A stretch of 37,380 bases of DNA from Desulfacyla sp964522045 (GTDB lineage: Bacteria; Desulfobacterota; DSM-4660; Desulfatiglandales; Desulfatiglandaceae), in assembly GCA_964522045.1 (NCBI GenBank), contig CAZFSF010000005.1, positions 1 to 37,380 of the forward strand, in the 5' to 3' direction. The translations under genes and the position numbers were made by a program. Position 1 is the first letter of the stretch. Each line of letters begins with the position of its first letter. Shown here piece after piece: positions 7,215 through 15,065 of the stretch. The notes under the pieces are model-generated. The model made no database searches, had not been told where the DNA came from, and saw only the letters and a program-made list of their open reading frames with translations.

Positions 7215-8441
7215 ATGAAGAAACTATTTGTGATTGGTCTGGCGGCCCTGCTGCTTGTTGCTTTTTCAGTGCCTGTCATGGCAAAGGTAAAGATCGGTGG
7301 TATTATATTTACTGATTTCTATTACCTTGACAGGGATAAAAACAATTCAGCGTGGCGAGGTCTGGGGCCCGATTCTTTTTCCAACACGGCCATTCAGGTC
7401 CCCAATATTACACGCCTTTATGCCAGGTGGACCAATGAAGACAACGTGGGTATGTACATTGAGTTTGGCGTCGGCCAGGGTGGTGGAAATACCCTATCCT
7501 CGAGCTCTGACAATGACTACAGTGTTGTGGTTCGACACGCATACGGCTGGTGGGATGTGAACCCGATGTTTACGATCATGGCCGGTCACTCCACAACCCC
7601 CTTCTCACCCCTGAACCCGTCACAGTTGTTGGGTACAAGGTCGGGATCTGTCAACATCATTGGTGTGGGTTACGGTGATTTCTACTCCGGCCGTTTTGCT
7701 CAGGTAAGAGGTACGTTTAAGTTTGGTAAGGTCGCAAGGCTCGAGATCGCCTTAGTGGACCCGAACGGCACGCTCGCCGGTGGAAGCTATGGCCCCTGGA
7801 ACGGTACCGAGGGTGGTGGTGCCACAGGTGAGGGCTATCAGACCAATACCAAGATCCCGAGGATTGATATTGGCGTCCCGATTTACGTCGGCCCAGTGGC
7901 TCTGTATCCCGGTTTCCTGTATCAGCACAGGTCGATTGACAAAATCGGTACTGTGAATAACGGCGTTGACGACGCCGTTGATACCTACATCGGTTCCATA
8001 GGTGTCAAGGCTGGCTTTGGCCCCTTCGGGTTCGCTGGGGAATTCAACTATGGCCAAAACTGGGGCAACAGCCGCGGTCTCGCCGGCACCAGCCCATCCA
8101 TTATCGGTGGTATGGCCAGTGCCAGACTTAAAGACGACGGTCAGATTAACGATGCAGAAACCTACTCTTGCTGGATTGATCTTTCATATAAATTCGGGCC
8201 TGTTACCCCCCACGTGATGTGGGGACGGCAGAAATCCAAGAACGAGACGGTCACGAGTGCAAACACAGAGGCAACGACCTCGATGATCGGCTTAAGTGTC
8301 CCGATCGATTTGGCCAAGGGCTTCAGGCTGAGACCAGAAGTCATGTGGTATGATGATGGGGATGTGAAAGTAGATGGTGCTGGTAGCACAAACATGGGCA
8401 AGTACGCCATCTACGGTGTCCAGTTCCAGATTACATTCTAA
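7215..8441 (+). CDS. Outer-membrane porin-like beta-barrel protein
   Basis: A 408-residue exported protein. Residues 1-23 are a classic signal peptide (KK, hydrophobic core, PVMA cleavage site). The mature part has alternating hydrophobic/polar strands rich in Gly, Tyr, Trp and Asn, short turns, no Cys-rich motif, and ends in QFQITF, the terminal Phe typical of barrel proteins recognised by BamA. I infer a general or anion-type porin of Gram-negative sulfate reducers; the substrate cannot be read from the sequence. AGGAGGAG lies before the ATG. It is monocistronic, with its own promoter candidate and a strong terminator, which suggests high expression. Confidence 0.8.
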   Translation: MKKLFVIGLAALLLVAFSVPVMAKVKIGGIIFTDFYYLDRDKNNSAWRGLGPDSFSNTAIQVPNITRLYARWTNEDNVGMYIEFGVGQGGGNTLSSSSDNDYSVVVRHAYGWWDVNPMFTIMAGHSTTPFSPLNPSQLLGTRSGSVNIIGVGYGDFYSGRFAQVRGTFKFGKVARLEIALVDPNGTLAGGSYGPWNGTEGGGATGEGYQTNTKIPRIDIGVPIYVGPVALYPGFLYQHRSIDKIGTVNNGVDDAVDTYIGSIGVKAGFGPFGFAGEFNYGQNWGNSRGLAGTSPSIIGGMASARLKDDGQINDAETYSCWIDLSYKFGPVTPHVMWGRQKSKNETVTSANTEATTSMIGLSVPIDLAKGFRLRPEVMWYDDGDVKVDGAGSTNMGKYAIYGVQFQITF

Positions 8442-8490
8442 ACGCTAATATCTCACCAAGGGTCTTATACGCGTAGGCCCCTGTAAAACC

Positions 8491-8530
8491 AAGAGCCCCC
8501 TTCCTTTTTATGGAAGGGGGCTCTTTTTTT
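8491..8530 (+). terminator. Strong intrinsic terminator after the porin gene
   Basis: A perfect 14-bp stem, AAGAGCCCCCTTCC (8491-8504) with GGAAGGGGGCTCTT (8512-8525), has a 7-nt loop and a T run to 8530. Confidence 0.92.
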
Positions 8531-8612
8531 GGCCCTTCTTACATGGATTGAAGAATTGCCCTTCAGGGCCAGGGTCCAGGGATTTGAGATAGCTGCTCAA
8601 CTGCAACCATGA

Positions 8613-9419
8613 TCAATCTCTTTCATTTATCCTTAATTCCCATGCCTTTGCATGCTTGAGAAATACGTACCAGGCAGAATTGACGGCAATAACAAAACCC
8701 GGAATACCGTCGAGAAAACCGAGCTTCCACAGATAACACTCCAAAAACTTGCCAAGAATATGCGCAGCGCCTGCCAAGACAAAGAGGTTGGTCGCAGGCC
8801 CATGCCCCTTGGCATAGATATCGGAAAAACTGTTTATTGTAGCTATTTGATCACCAATAGAGCGATAGACATAGTGAAAGATCGGTTCTGACAGCCGGAC
8901 CACCTTCCCGTCGACTTCGAGCTTGTCATGCGGATCGATACCGCCCCATGCCGCTTTTCCCCTTCGAACAAGGCGTACTTTGCGATCCGGATACCACCCG
9001 CCGTGCCTGATCCATCTCCCGAGGTACCTCGACAATCTTGGCATTGAAAAGCCACATACGTCAGGGGTCACATTATCTAATCTATCACGAATTTCTCTAA
9101 CAAGGGCATCGGATACTTCCTCATCTGCATCGAGGCTCAGGATCCATTCCGATGTAGTCTGCTGCATTGCAAACTGTTTCTGGGCAACATGGCCGGACCA
9201 TTGGTGATACATGACCCTGGTGCCCCACTTTTCGCAAACTGAAAGCGTATCATCACTACTCCCGGAGTCCACGACGACGATCTCGTCAGCAAACCCTACG
9301 CTTTTCAGCAAGCGACCGATTCGATCCGCCTCGTTCTTCACTATGATAGCTATGCTTATCTTCGGTCTATCCATCGCCATAAAAGGGCTTACGATCCATA
9401 CGGGTTGTCTAATTATCAT
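8613..9419 (-). CDS. Family 2 glycosyltransferase, WaaE/KdtX-like
   Basis: A 268-residue inverting glycosyltransferase of the GT2 (GT-A) fold, probably acting on lipopolysaccharide core or another surface glycan at the inner face of the cytoplasmic membrane. The family N-terminus ISIAIIVKNEADRI starts near residue 21. EIVVVDSGSSDDT lies at 46-58, LSLDADEE with the metal-binding DxD-type Asp residues at 96-101, and RKVRLVRR with HYVYRS further on are typical of the WaaE/KdtX group. The C-terminal 60 residues are hydrophobic and may touch the membrane. The ATG at 9419 sits only 2 nt after AAGGAGGAG; starts at 9380 or 9374 would fit the domain better but lack a ribosome binding site. It stands alone, so the glycan cannot be named. 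Confidence 0.88.
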   Translation of the reverse strand: MIIRQPVWIVSPFMAMDRPKISIAIIVKNEADRIGRLLKSVGFADEIVVVDSGSSDDTLSVCEKWGTRVMYHQWSGHVAQKQFAMQQTTSEWILSLDADEEVSDALVREIRDRLDNVTPDVCGFSMPRLSRYLGRWIRHGGWYPDRKVRLVRRGKAAWGGIDPHDKLEVDGKVVRLSEPIFHYVYRSIGDQIATINSFSDIYAKGHGPATNLFVLAGAAHILGKFLECYLWKLGFLDGIPGFVIAVNSAWYVFLKHAKAWELRINERD

Positions 9420-9605
9420 CTCCTCCTTGATCAGAGGGAAGGGAAAAATCAGGGGCCGTCAAGCCATCTGCTTACTCATTTCGTTCAGCTCAGCTTATAT
9501 AAAGTGAGAAAGAGCGGATTTTTCTGGGCAGGAGCATAGAGAAACTCCCCTTATGAGTCAAGGAAAAAGGACCCGCAATATGGGAGTATCAGGTGTTTAT
9601 GGACC

Positions 9606-9621
9606 CCCGCGTTCGCGCGGG
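9606..9621. repeat. Small GC hairpin CCCGCG-TTCG-CGCGGG
   Basis: A perfect 6-bp inverted repeat around a TTCG tetraloop, with no T tract. A related hairpin with an 8-bp stem occurs at 20328-20346. Confidence 0.6.
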
Positions 9622-9815
9622 TGACGGGCTTGGCGACTTTTTACGAGTGCATCAGTTTTGAAGAGTAATGGGAAGGGGAAGTTTGCTGTTTTTACGGGCT
9701 TGAAACGGGCAAATACGAATCATGCCGTACAAGAAGTTCCTCTACGAGTTGTGAGAGGGAAAAATTATTCGGTGACCGGTTGATCTTTGATGTTGTCTGG
9801 GGTATATCTAATTAC

Positions 9816-9842
9816 TTGAGGACAAACTCAAATTGGTATAAT
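9816..9842 (+). promoter_or_regulatory. Candidate promoter for Liv cluster A
   Basis: TATAAT at 9837-9842 is a perfect -10 box, with TTGAGG 15 nt upstream (9816-9821). A second candidate, TTGATC-N17-TATATC, spans 9780-9808. Both point toward the binding-protein gene at 9959. Confidence 0.4.
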
Positions 9843-9958
9843 CATATGGACGGCCATGACGGGAGAAGCCAAGAGAGATAAAAAATTGTAGGGATGATCA
9901 CAGGACATAGGGTCCTTGTCAGATAGTAACAACCATTTAATTTGTGAGGAGGGAATCC

Positions 9959-11236
9959 ATGAAAAAGAGAATATTATTACTGTCCTTTGTTCTAACTGTA
10001 TTGATTACCCTAATAGCCCCGATGCAGGGCGCCTATGCTGCCAAGCCGATTATTCTCGGTGTGCCCACCTCCCTCGGATTTCTTGAGGGGAAAGAGGGTC
10101 TCGCCTGCGTGAATATGGCCGTGGATGAGATAAATTCGGCCGGCGGCGTTAAGGTGGGCGGTGTCATGCGGCCCTTCAAGGTTGTGGCCATCGATGCCCG
10201 GGGCGCCGAGCCCGGGGTTCCGGTGAGCGATGTGATCAGGGCCCATAAGAAACTGATCCTGGAGGACAAGGCGGATTTTATTGTTTTTGGTTCTTTCCGC
10301 TCCGAGTGCGCCATCGCCTGTATGGATGTGGTGGGCCAGTATAAGATCCCGATGATATTGGGGACGGCCATGTCACCGGGAATGCAGAAAAAGGTGATGA
10401 CCGACTATGATAAGTATAAGTACACCTTCAGGGCCTGCCTGAACGCAATATATCTCATCAAGTATCTCGGCGGCACCATGGCGTACCTGAACAAGGAGTT
10501 CGGCTTTAACAAGGTCTTTATTATGAATCAGGACGTGGCATGGGCAAGAAAGACCGGCGATCTCATGAAAAAGCTTGTTTTTGATAAGATGGGGTGGAAG
10601 GTGGTGGGCCGCCAGCAGTATCCGACCGGGGCTTCGGATTTCTCATCCGGCCTCATGAAGGCAAAGGCCAAAGGGGCCCAGGTGATTCTGCCGATTTTTG
10701 ATATGCCCCAGAGCGGGATCTTAGTGAAGCAGTGGAAAACCATGCATATCCCTGCTTTGATGGCCGGTTTTATCTCACCGCTTGCCGGTCCCGGGGCCTG
10801 GAAAACCTTTGATGGAAAAATTGCGGGCGCCATGAACTGCATCTTTGAAATCGGCAACATGCCCGTCCCGAAAGTCCCCAAATCCGTGGAGTTCTACGAA
10901 AAATACCAGAAGAAATACGGCAAACCCATCGAAGCGGGCCATTCGCCGGCCCCCGCCTACGAAATGGTCTATATGTTGAAAGAAGCCATTGAAAGGGCCG
11001 GATCCGTGAACGGCGACGAGGTTGTGGCCTCTCTGGAAAAGACGGATCGAATGGGGGCCATGGGCCGCATCAAGTTCGGTAAGGATCACCAGGTGATTTA
11101 CGGGACCAACCCGGAGGTGGAGGCCCTCGGTTGTATGATCCAGTGGCGCGAGCCGGGAAAACGCGTTATCGTTTTCCCCCCGTCTGTGGCGGAGGGCAAG
11201 ATTCAACTGCCTGAAGGGCTCAAGTCACTCAAATGA
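9959..11236 (+). CDS. Liv-type ABC transporter substrate-binding protein (cluster A)
   Basis: A 425-residue periplasmic binding protein of the Peripla_BP_6 type that delivers ligand to LivHM. Residues 1-27 form a signal peptide ending AYA. The mature domain follows the family pattern: ILGVPTSLGFLEG, NMAVDEINSAGGVKVGG near residue 60, DVIRAHKKLILEDKADFIVFG near 95-115, and GRQQYPTGASDFSSGLMKAKAKGA with the hinge regions in the second lobe. The ATG at 9959 has GAGGAGGG before it and is preferred over a GTG at 9944. Ligand identity is unknown; branched-chain amino acids, short fatty acids and aromatic acids are all handled by this family. The downstream acyl-CoA ligase favours a carboxylic acid. 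Confidence 0.92.
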   Translation: MKKRILLLSFVLTVLITLIAPMQGAYAAKPIILGVPTSLGFLEGKEGLACVNMAVDEINSAGGVKVGGVMRPFKVVAIDARGAEPGVPVSDVIRAHKKLILEDKADFIVFGSFRSECAIACMDVVGQYKIPMILGTAMSPGMQKKVMTDYDKYKYTFRACLNAIYLIKYLGGTMAYLNKEFGFNKVFIMNQDVAWARKTGDLMKKLVFDKMGWKVVGRQQYPTGASDFSSGLMKAKAKGAQVILPIFDMPQSGILVKQWKTMHIPALMAGFISPLAGPGAWKTFDGKIAGAMNCIFEIGNMPVPKVPKSVEFYEKYQKKYGKPIEAGHSPAPAYEMVYMLKEAIERAGSVNGDEVVASLEKTDRMGAMGRIKFGKDHQVIYGTNPEVEALGCMIQWREPGKRVIVFPPSVAEGKIQLPEGLKSLK

Positions 11237-11347
11237 TAGGAATTCTACTATCCCCTTTGTCTTCCCTCCCGCCAGCGTGTGGAGGGGGGTCATAGGGCAT
11301 AGCCGTCAGGCTAAGCTAACATTGCCGGTATTTTGAATCATTTAGAC

Positions 11348-11560
11348 GGTAAATACCAAATTCCAATAAAACAAATAACAAACAAATATCAATTACCGAA
11401 ATTCAAAACCCCAAACTATTTGGAATTCTCGTGAGATTCGATTGGGATAACTAATTGTAAAAATCACCAGTTCCTTTGTCGTTTTGGTTATTGGATATTG
11501 GAATTTGAGATTTATTTGAAATTTGGTGCTTGTTATTTGAAATTTTTGATATCAACAGGG
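11348..11560. repeat. Imperfect long inverted repeat, AT-rich
   Basis: The left arm contains CAAATTCCAATAAAACAAAT and AACAAACAAATATCAATT. The right arm contains TTATTGGATATTGGAATTTG and TTGTTATTTGAAATTT, which read as its reverse complement in pieces. This is a visual match only; arms and loop limits are approximate. Confidence 0.45.
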
Positions 11561-11614
11561 GACCAATGCAACCAAGAGAACACACTATATTTATAAGGCA
11601 CCTCCGCTTACCTG

Positions 11615-11638
11615 GACGTTCGATGTTCGATGTTTATC
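11615..11638 (+). repeat. GTTCGATGTTCGATGTT repeat before livH (cluster A)
   Basis: The word ACGTTCGATGTTCGATGTT followed by TATCTTTT is nearly identical to the element at 18353-18378, which reads ACGTTCGATGTTCGATGTT then CATCTTTC. It lies 26 nt before the livH start codon. Confidence 0.65.
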
Positions 11639-11664
11639 TTTTAAGACAACTTTAGGCACTTAAA

Positions 11665-12537
11665 ATGCTGTTAGGTACACTCATCTATGGTTTTGTCAAC
11701 AGTGCGATCCTGGCCCTTCTGGCCATGGGGTTCAACCTCACTTTCGGCATCAGCGGCGTGGCAAATTTTGCCTATGGGGCCGTCTATATTTTCTCCGGGT
11801 TTTCCGTGTGGATACTCTTAAACACTCTGGGGATCCCTTACCTGGTGGCCGTTTTGATTGCCATCCTGCTGGCGGCGCTCATGGGGCTGGCCATCTACTA
11901 TGGCGTGATCCTGAGAATCAAGGGGATGCCCCTTTCCGAGGTGATGGCCACCTTCGGCCTGGGCCTGGCCATCATGGAGTTGTTCCGATATTTTAATTTT
12001 GTAGGGTTTCGCTATACCCTGCCGGTCTTCTTTGACGGAAGTTTTTCCATCGGCGACGTGTACATCGACTACCAGCGGATGATTATCGGCCTCATTGCCG
12101 TGGGCTTGACCCTGTGCCTGTACCTCTTTGCCAACCACACCCGGACGGGGCTGGCTTTTCGGGCTATCGCCCAGGATGAGCGTACGGCGCTGACGTTTGG
12201 CATCGATGCCGACCTGGTAGGCGCTCTGAGTATGGCCCTGGGATGCGCATTAGCGGCCATTGCCGCCGTGGTGATCCTGCCCTTAGGGACCATTGCGGTG
12301 GAAGGAGGGTATGAGGTGTTGATCAATGCCTTGGCCGTGTGCATTGTGGGGGGGTTGGGCAGTACCGTGGGCATCCTGGTGGCCAGTGTGCTCATCGGGT
12401 ATTCTCAGACCTTTACGGCCAATTACCTGGAACCTCACTGGATGATGTTAGTGAGCCTCATTGCCATCGCCATCGTGCTGGTGGTAAAGCCATCGGGGCT
12501 TTTCAGCCATCAGAAAGAACTTGAAGAGAGAATATAG
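11665..12537 (+). CDS. livH: Liv-type ABC permease LivH (cluster A)
   Basis: A 290-residue integral membrane permease, one of two channel subunits. It is highly hydrophobic with about eight membrane segments. The LivH signature is clear: MGFNLTFGISGVANFAYGAVY near residue 21-41, TRTGLAFRAIAQDERTALTFGI at about 158-180 (the coupling loop toward the ATPases), and a C-terminal GGLGSTVGILVASVLIGYSQ stretch. The ribosome binding site is weak (AGG 8 nt before the ATG) and a short repeat lies just upstream. livM follows after 8 bp. It should pair with LivM, LivG and LivF of the same strand. The symbol denotes the subunit type; the substrate is not known. Confidence 0.93.
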   Translation: MLLGTLIYGFVNSAILALLAMGFNLTFGISGVANFAYGAVYIFSGFSVWILLNTLGIPYLVAVLIAILLAALMGLAIYYGVILRIKGMPLSEVMATFGLGLAIMELFRYFNFVGFRYTLPVFFDGSFSIGDVYIDYQRMIIGLIAVGLTLCLYLFANHTRTGLAFRAIAQDERTALTFGIDADLVGALSMALGCALAAIAAVVILPLGTIAVEGGYEVLINALAVCIVGGLGSTVGILVASVLIGYSQTFTANYLEPHWMMLVSLIAIAIVLVVKPSGLFSHQKELEERI

Positions 12538-12545
12538 TCAACATT

Positions 12546-13547
12546 ATGAACAGGCGTAAAGAAAGAATCGATCGCGGCGTTAAAGCCCGCTCGGCGGATA
12601 TATTCGCCCTCACAAGCTATCGGGAAATGCTGTATCTAATGATTCCCGGGGCGATTCCCGTGGTGGGTCTCCTCTGTTTTGCGCCCATGCTCAGCAGCTA
12701 CTGGCGGGAAGTGATTATTTCAACGGCCATCTATGCCCTTCTTGCCATGAGCTGGGATATGCTCATGTGCGCCGGGCTCCTTTCCCTGGGCCAATCCCTT
12801 TTTTTCGGGATCGGATCATACTTAGCCGGATCGCTTAACTATTATGGGGGATTGCCGCCCGTTTTGACCCTGCCCATTGCCACCATCGGGGGGGGATTGC
12901 TCTGCACGGTCCTGCTGTTGCCCGTATTGCGGCTTCGGGGGATCTATTTCGCCATGGTGACCCTCGTGGTGCCCCTCATGCTGGCCCGACTGGTGGAGGC
13001 CACGCGAATCCTGGGCGGGACGGAAGGGCTTACAGGTTTGACGCCTTTCCCCAACCAGTTGACGGCGCTGTTTATTATTCAACTGGCGCTTCTGGCAACG
13101 CTCTTTGGATTTCGGCGGATCATGGGGTCCGATTACGGCCTGGTGATCAAGGGGATCAGCGACAATGACCGTTCCGTCATGAGCGCGGGACTCAATATTT
13201 ATTGGTATAAGGCCCAGGTCCTGTTCTTGGGAGCGTCGGTCGGGTGTTTCGCGGGAGCCTTTGGCACTCACATGGATATGTTCGCGGGCATGCCCGGATT
13301 TGCCCTGGATTATTCCATCATGCCGGTGGCCGCCGCCGTGGTGGGGGGGACAGGCACCTTCGCCGGGCCCTTGATCGGGGCCTTTATCCTGGTGCCCATG
13401 TCGGAAATGCTAAGAGCCTTGGGCGCCCTCAGAATGGTTTTTTACGGGCTGTTCCTGGTCATCTTTGTGGTGGGGATGCCTGAGGGTATCTTTGCCTTTA
13501 TTCAGAGAAAATATCAGCAAATGGAAAGATGGGTGGACGTATCATGA
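12546..13547 (+). CDS. livM: Liv-type ABC permease LivM (cluster A)
   Basis: A 333-residue inner-membrane permease, partner of LivH. After a basic 28-residue N-terminus come about eight to ten membrane segments. Family hallmarks are AMSWDMLMCAGLLSLGQSLFFGIG near 62-85, the coupling loop DYGLVIKGISDNDRSVMSAGLNIYWYK at about 197-223, and the late GGTGTFAGPLIGAFILV segment. The stop codon overlaps the livG start in ATGA, so translation of the two is likely coupled. Confidence 0.93.
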   Translation: MNRRKERIDRGVKARSADIFALTSYREMLYLMIPGAIPVVGLLCFAPMLSSYWREVIISTAIYALLAMSWDMLMCAGLLSLGQSLFFGIGSYLAGSLNYYGGLPPVLTLPIATIGGGLLCTVLLLPVLRLRGIYFAMVTLVVPLMLARLVEATRILGGTEGLTGLTPFPNQLTALFIIQLALLATLFGFRRIMGSDYGLVIKGISDNDRSVMSAGLNIYWYKAQVLFLGASVGCFAGAFGTHMDMFAGMPGFALDYSIMPVAAAVVGGTGTFAGPLIGAFILVPMSEMLRALGALRMVFYGLFLVIFVVGMPEGIFAFIQRKYQQMERWVDVS

Positions 13548-14302
13548 CGGAACAGGCGCCCTTGCTCAGGGTATCCAATTTGACCAAAACATTCGGCGGT
13601 GTGACAGCCGTTTCAAACGTGGAGTTTGATCTTGATGCAGGAAAGCTTCTGGGGGTTATCGGCCCCAACGGAAGTGGGAAAACCACCCTGGTGAACCTCA
13701 TTACGGGGTTTGTGAAGCCGGTGGCGGGCCGCATTGAATTCCGGGGAAAAGACATTACCGGTTGGCCCCCCTACAAGGTGGTGAGCGAAGGGATTTCCAG
13801 AACCTTCCAGATGGTTCGGCCTTTTTATCAACTGCCGGCCTATAAGAACCTCATCGTGCCCCTTTACTCCCCCCGGGTCAAGAAACTGGCGGGGGGGAAA
13901 TACGGGAATCGAGACGCGGTCGCCCTGGACCTGTTAGAAGAGGTGGGGTTTGAACGGGATGCCCACGTGAGCTACAAGAAAGCGGGCGCACTGCCCCAGG
14001 GTTACCTGAAGCGGCTGGAATTGGCCAAATCAATGGCCCTCCGTCCGGATCTGATCATCCTGGATGAACTGTTTTCCGGTCTGAGTTTGGCGGAAGTTGC
14101 CAGCATCGTGCCCATTATCGAAAAGCTTAAATACCAGGGCAAAACCATTATCATGATTGAACATCGTCTGAAAGAACTGTTCCGCATCGCCGACCGGGTG
14201 ATGGTGCTGAATTATGGCCGAAAGATTGCCGAGGGCCTGGCGATTGATGTTATGGAAAGCCTGGACGTAAAGGAAGCCTATCTGGGCAGCGAGGCGGAGT
14301 GA
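13544..14302 (+). CDS. livG: Liv-type ABC ATP-binding protein LivG (cluster A)
   Basis: A 252-residue cytoplasmic ATPase subunit. Walker A is GPNGSGKTT (about 40-48). The signature region is unusual, LPQGYLKRLELAKSM in place of the common LPYGxQRRLEIARAL. Walker B reads LIILDELFSGLS: the catalytic Asp-Glu are kept but the usual Pro after them is Leu. The H-loop is IIMIEHRL. The BCA_ABC_TP_C-like tail LGSEAE is present. The start at 13544 gives an ATGA overlap with livM; an ATG five codons upstream (13529) is an alternative. Confidence 0.92.
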   Translation: MTEQAPLLRVSNLTKTFGGVTAVSNVEFDLDAGKLLGVIGPNGSGKTTLVNLITGFVKPVAGRIEFRGKDITGWPPYKVVSEGISRTFQMVRPFYQLPAYKNLIVPLYSPRVKKLAGGKYGNRDAVALDLLEEVGFERDAHVSYKKAGALPQGYLKRLELAKSMALRPDLIILDELFSGLSLAEVASIVPIIEKLKYQGKTIIMIEHRLKELFRIADRVMVLNYGRKIAEGLAIDVMESLDVKEAYLGSEAE

Positions 14303-14313
14303 AAGGGAACGAA

Positions 14314-15060
14314 ATGCTTGAAGTTCAAAACCTGATGGTCTTTTTTGAAAACGCTCTGGCCCTAAACGATTTCGGAATGGAAATCCGGGAAGGGCAGGTG
14401 GTGGGGGTCATCGGTTCCAATAGTGCCGGGAAAACCACGTTGATGAACACCCTCTCGGGACTGATCATCGATATGCGGATCAAAGAAAAACGCCGGGGCG
14501 GAGAACGGATTACGGTTTACGGGAAGGTCTTCTTCAAAGGGGAGGACATCACCGACACCCGGCCCAGTGAGCGGGTCAGAAAAGGGATCGTGCTCTGCCG
14601 CGAGCGGCACCCCATTTTCCCTGAAAGCGATGTGTTGCAGAATCTCCAAATGGCGGGGTACTTGCGGAAAAAGGCTGAAATTCAGGAAACCATTTCCTAT
14701 GTATTTGAACTGTTTCCGGCCTTGGTCCCATTAAAATCGCGAAAGGCAGGGTTCATGAGCGGCGGCGAGCAACAGATGTTAGCCGTGGGTATGGCCCTGG
14801 TGCCACGGCCGCAGTTACTTTTATTGGATGAACCCCTTCTGGGCCTGAGCCCCATGATGCAGCACCTGCTGGTGGATGCCATCAAGGGCTTAAAAGCACG
14901 GTCGGGCATCACCGTGGTCATCAGCGAGCAGTTTGCCCGGCCCGTGCTCCCCATGATTGATTTCGGCTATATTATTGAAAACGGCATGTTGACATTAACC
15001 GGCACCGGAAAGGAATTGATGGATAACCCGGAAGTCAAGGCCGCCTATTTTGGTATTTGA
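14314..15060 (+). CDS. livF: Liv-type ABC ATP-binding protein LivF (cluster A)
   Basis: A 248-residue ATPase that pairs with LivG. Walker A reads GSNSAGKTT, with Ser where Gly is usual but still fitting GxxxxGKT. The signature is MSGGEQQML, Walker B LLLLDEPLLGLSP, and the switch VVISEQFA, as in LivF proteins that carry Glu-Gln rather than His. The helical region around 55-75 holds a basic insertion (RIKEKRRGGERI). ATG 14314 is preferred because AAGGGA lies 6 nt upstream; a GTG at 14299 overlapping the livG stop is possible. The acyl-CoA ligase start follows within 6 bp of the stop. Confidence 0.92.
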   Translation: MLEVQNLMVFFENALALNDFGMEIREGQVVGVIGSNSAGKTTLMNTLSGLIIDMRIKEKRRGGERITVYGKVFFKGEDITDTRPSERVRKGIVLCRERHPIFPESDVLQNLQMAGYLRKKAEIQETISYVFELFPALVPLKSRKAGFMSGGEQQMLAVGMALVPRPQLLLLDEPLLGLSPMMQHLLVDAIKGLKARSGITVVISEQFARPVLPMIDFGYIIENGMLTLTGTGKELMDNPEVKAAYFGI

Positions 15061-15065
15061 TAACC

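Larger units (their letters stand above)
9420..9958. other. Intergenic region upstream of Liv cluster A
   Basis: About 540 bp without a convincing gene. It holds a GC hairpin at 9606-9621, a GACTTTTTACGAGTGCATC word at 9635-9653 related to the inverted word at 3180-3199, and promoter-like elements nearer the binding-protein gene. Short open frames here look like translated repeat DNA. Confidence 0.5.
11237..11664. other. Repeat-rich gap between binding protein and livH (cluster A)
   Basis: A 428-bp AT-rich stretch unlike the GC-richer genes around it. 11332-11400 and 11480-11560 are related inverted arms (AAATTCCAAT/ATTGGAATTT and AAATAACAA/TTGTTATTT words), and 11615-11638 is a GTTCGATGTT repeat just before livH. 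No gene or clear terminator is visible, so it is unclear whether the binding protein and permease are cotranscribed. Confidence 0.6.

Noticed and set aside
9635..9780. Plus-strand frames in the gap before the cluster A binding protein
   Set aside because: The translated segment overlaps dispersed repeat words (TTTTTACGA) and has no ATG start with a ribosome binding site.
12822..13271. 149-codon minus-strand frame opposite livM (cluster A)
   Set aside because: It is Gln/His/Pro/Gly rich as expected for the antisense of a GC-rich membrane protein gene, and has no family features.
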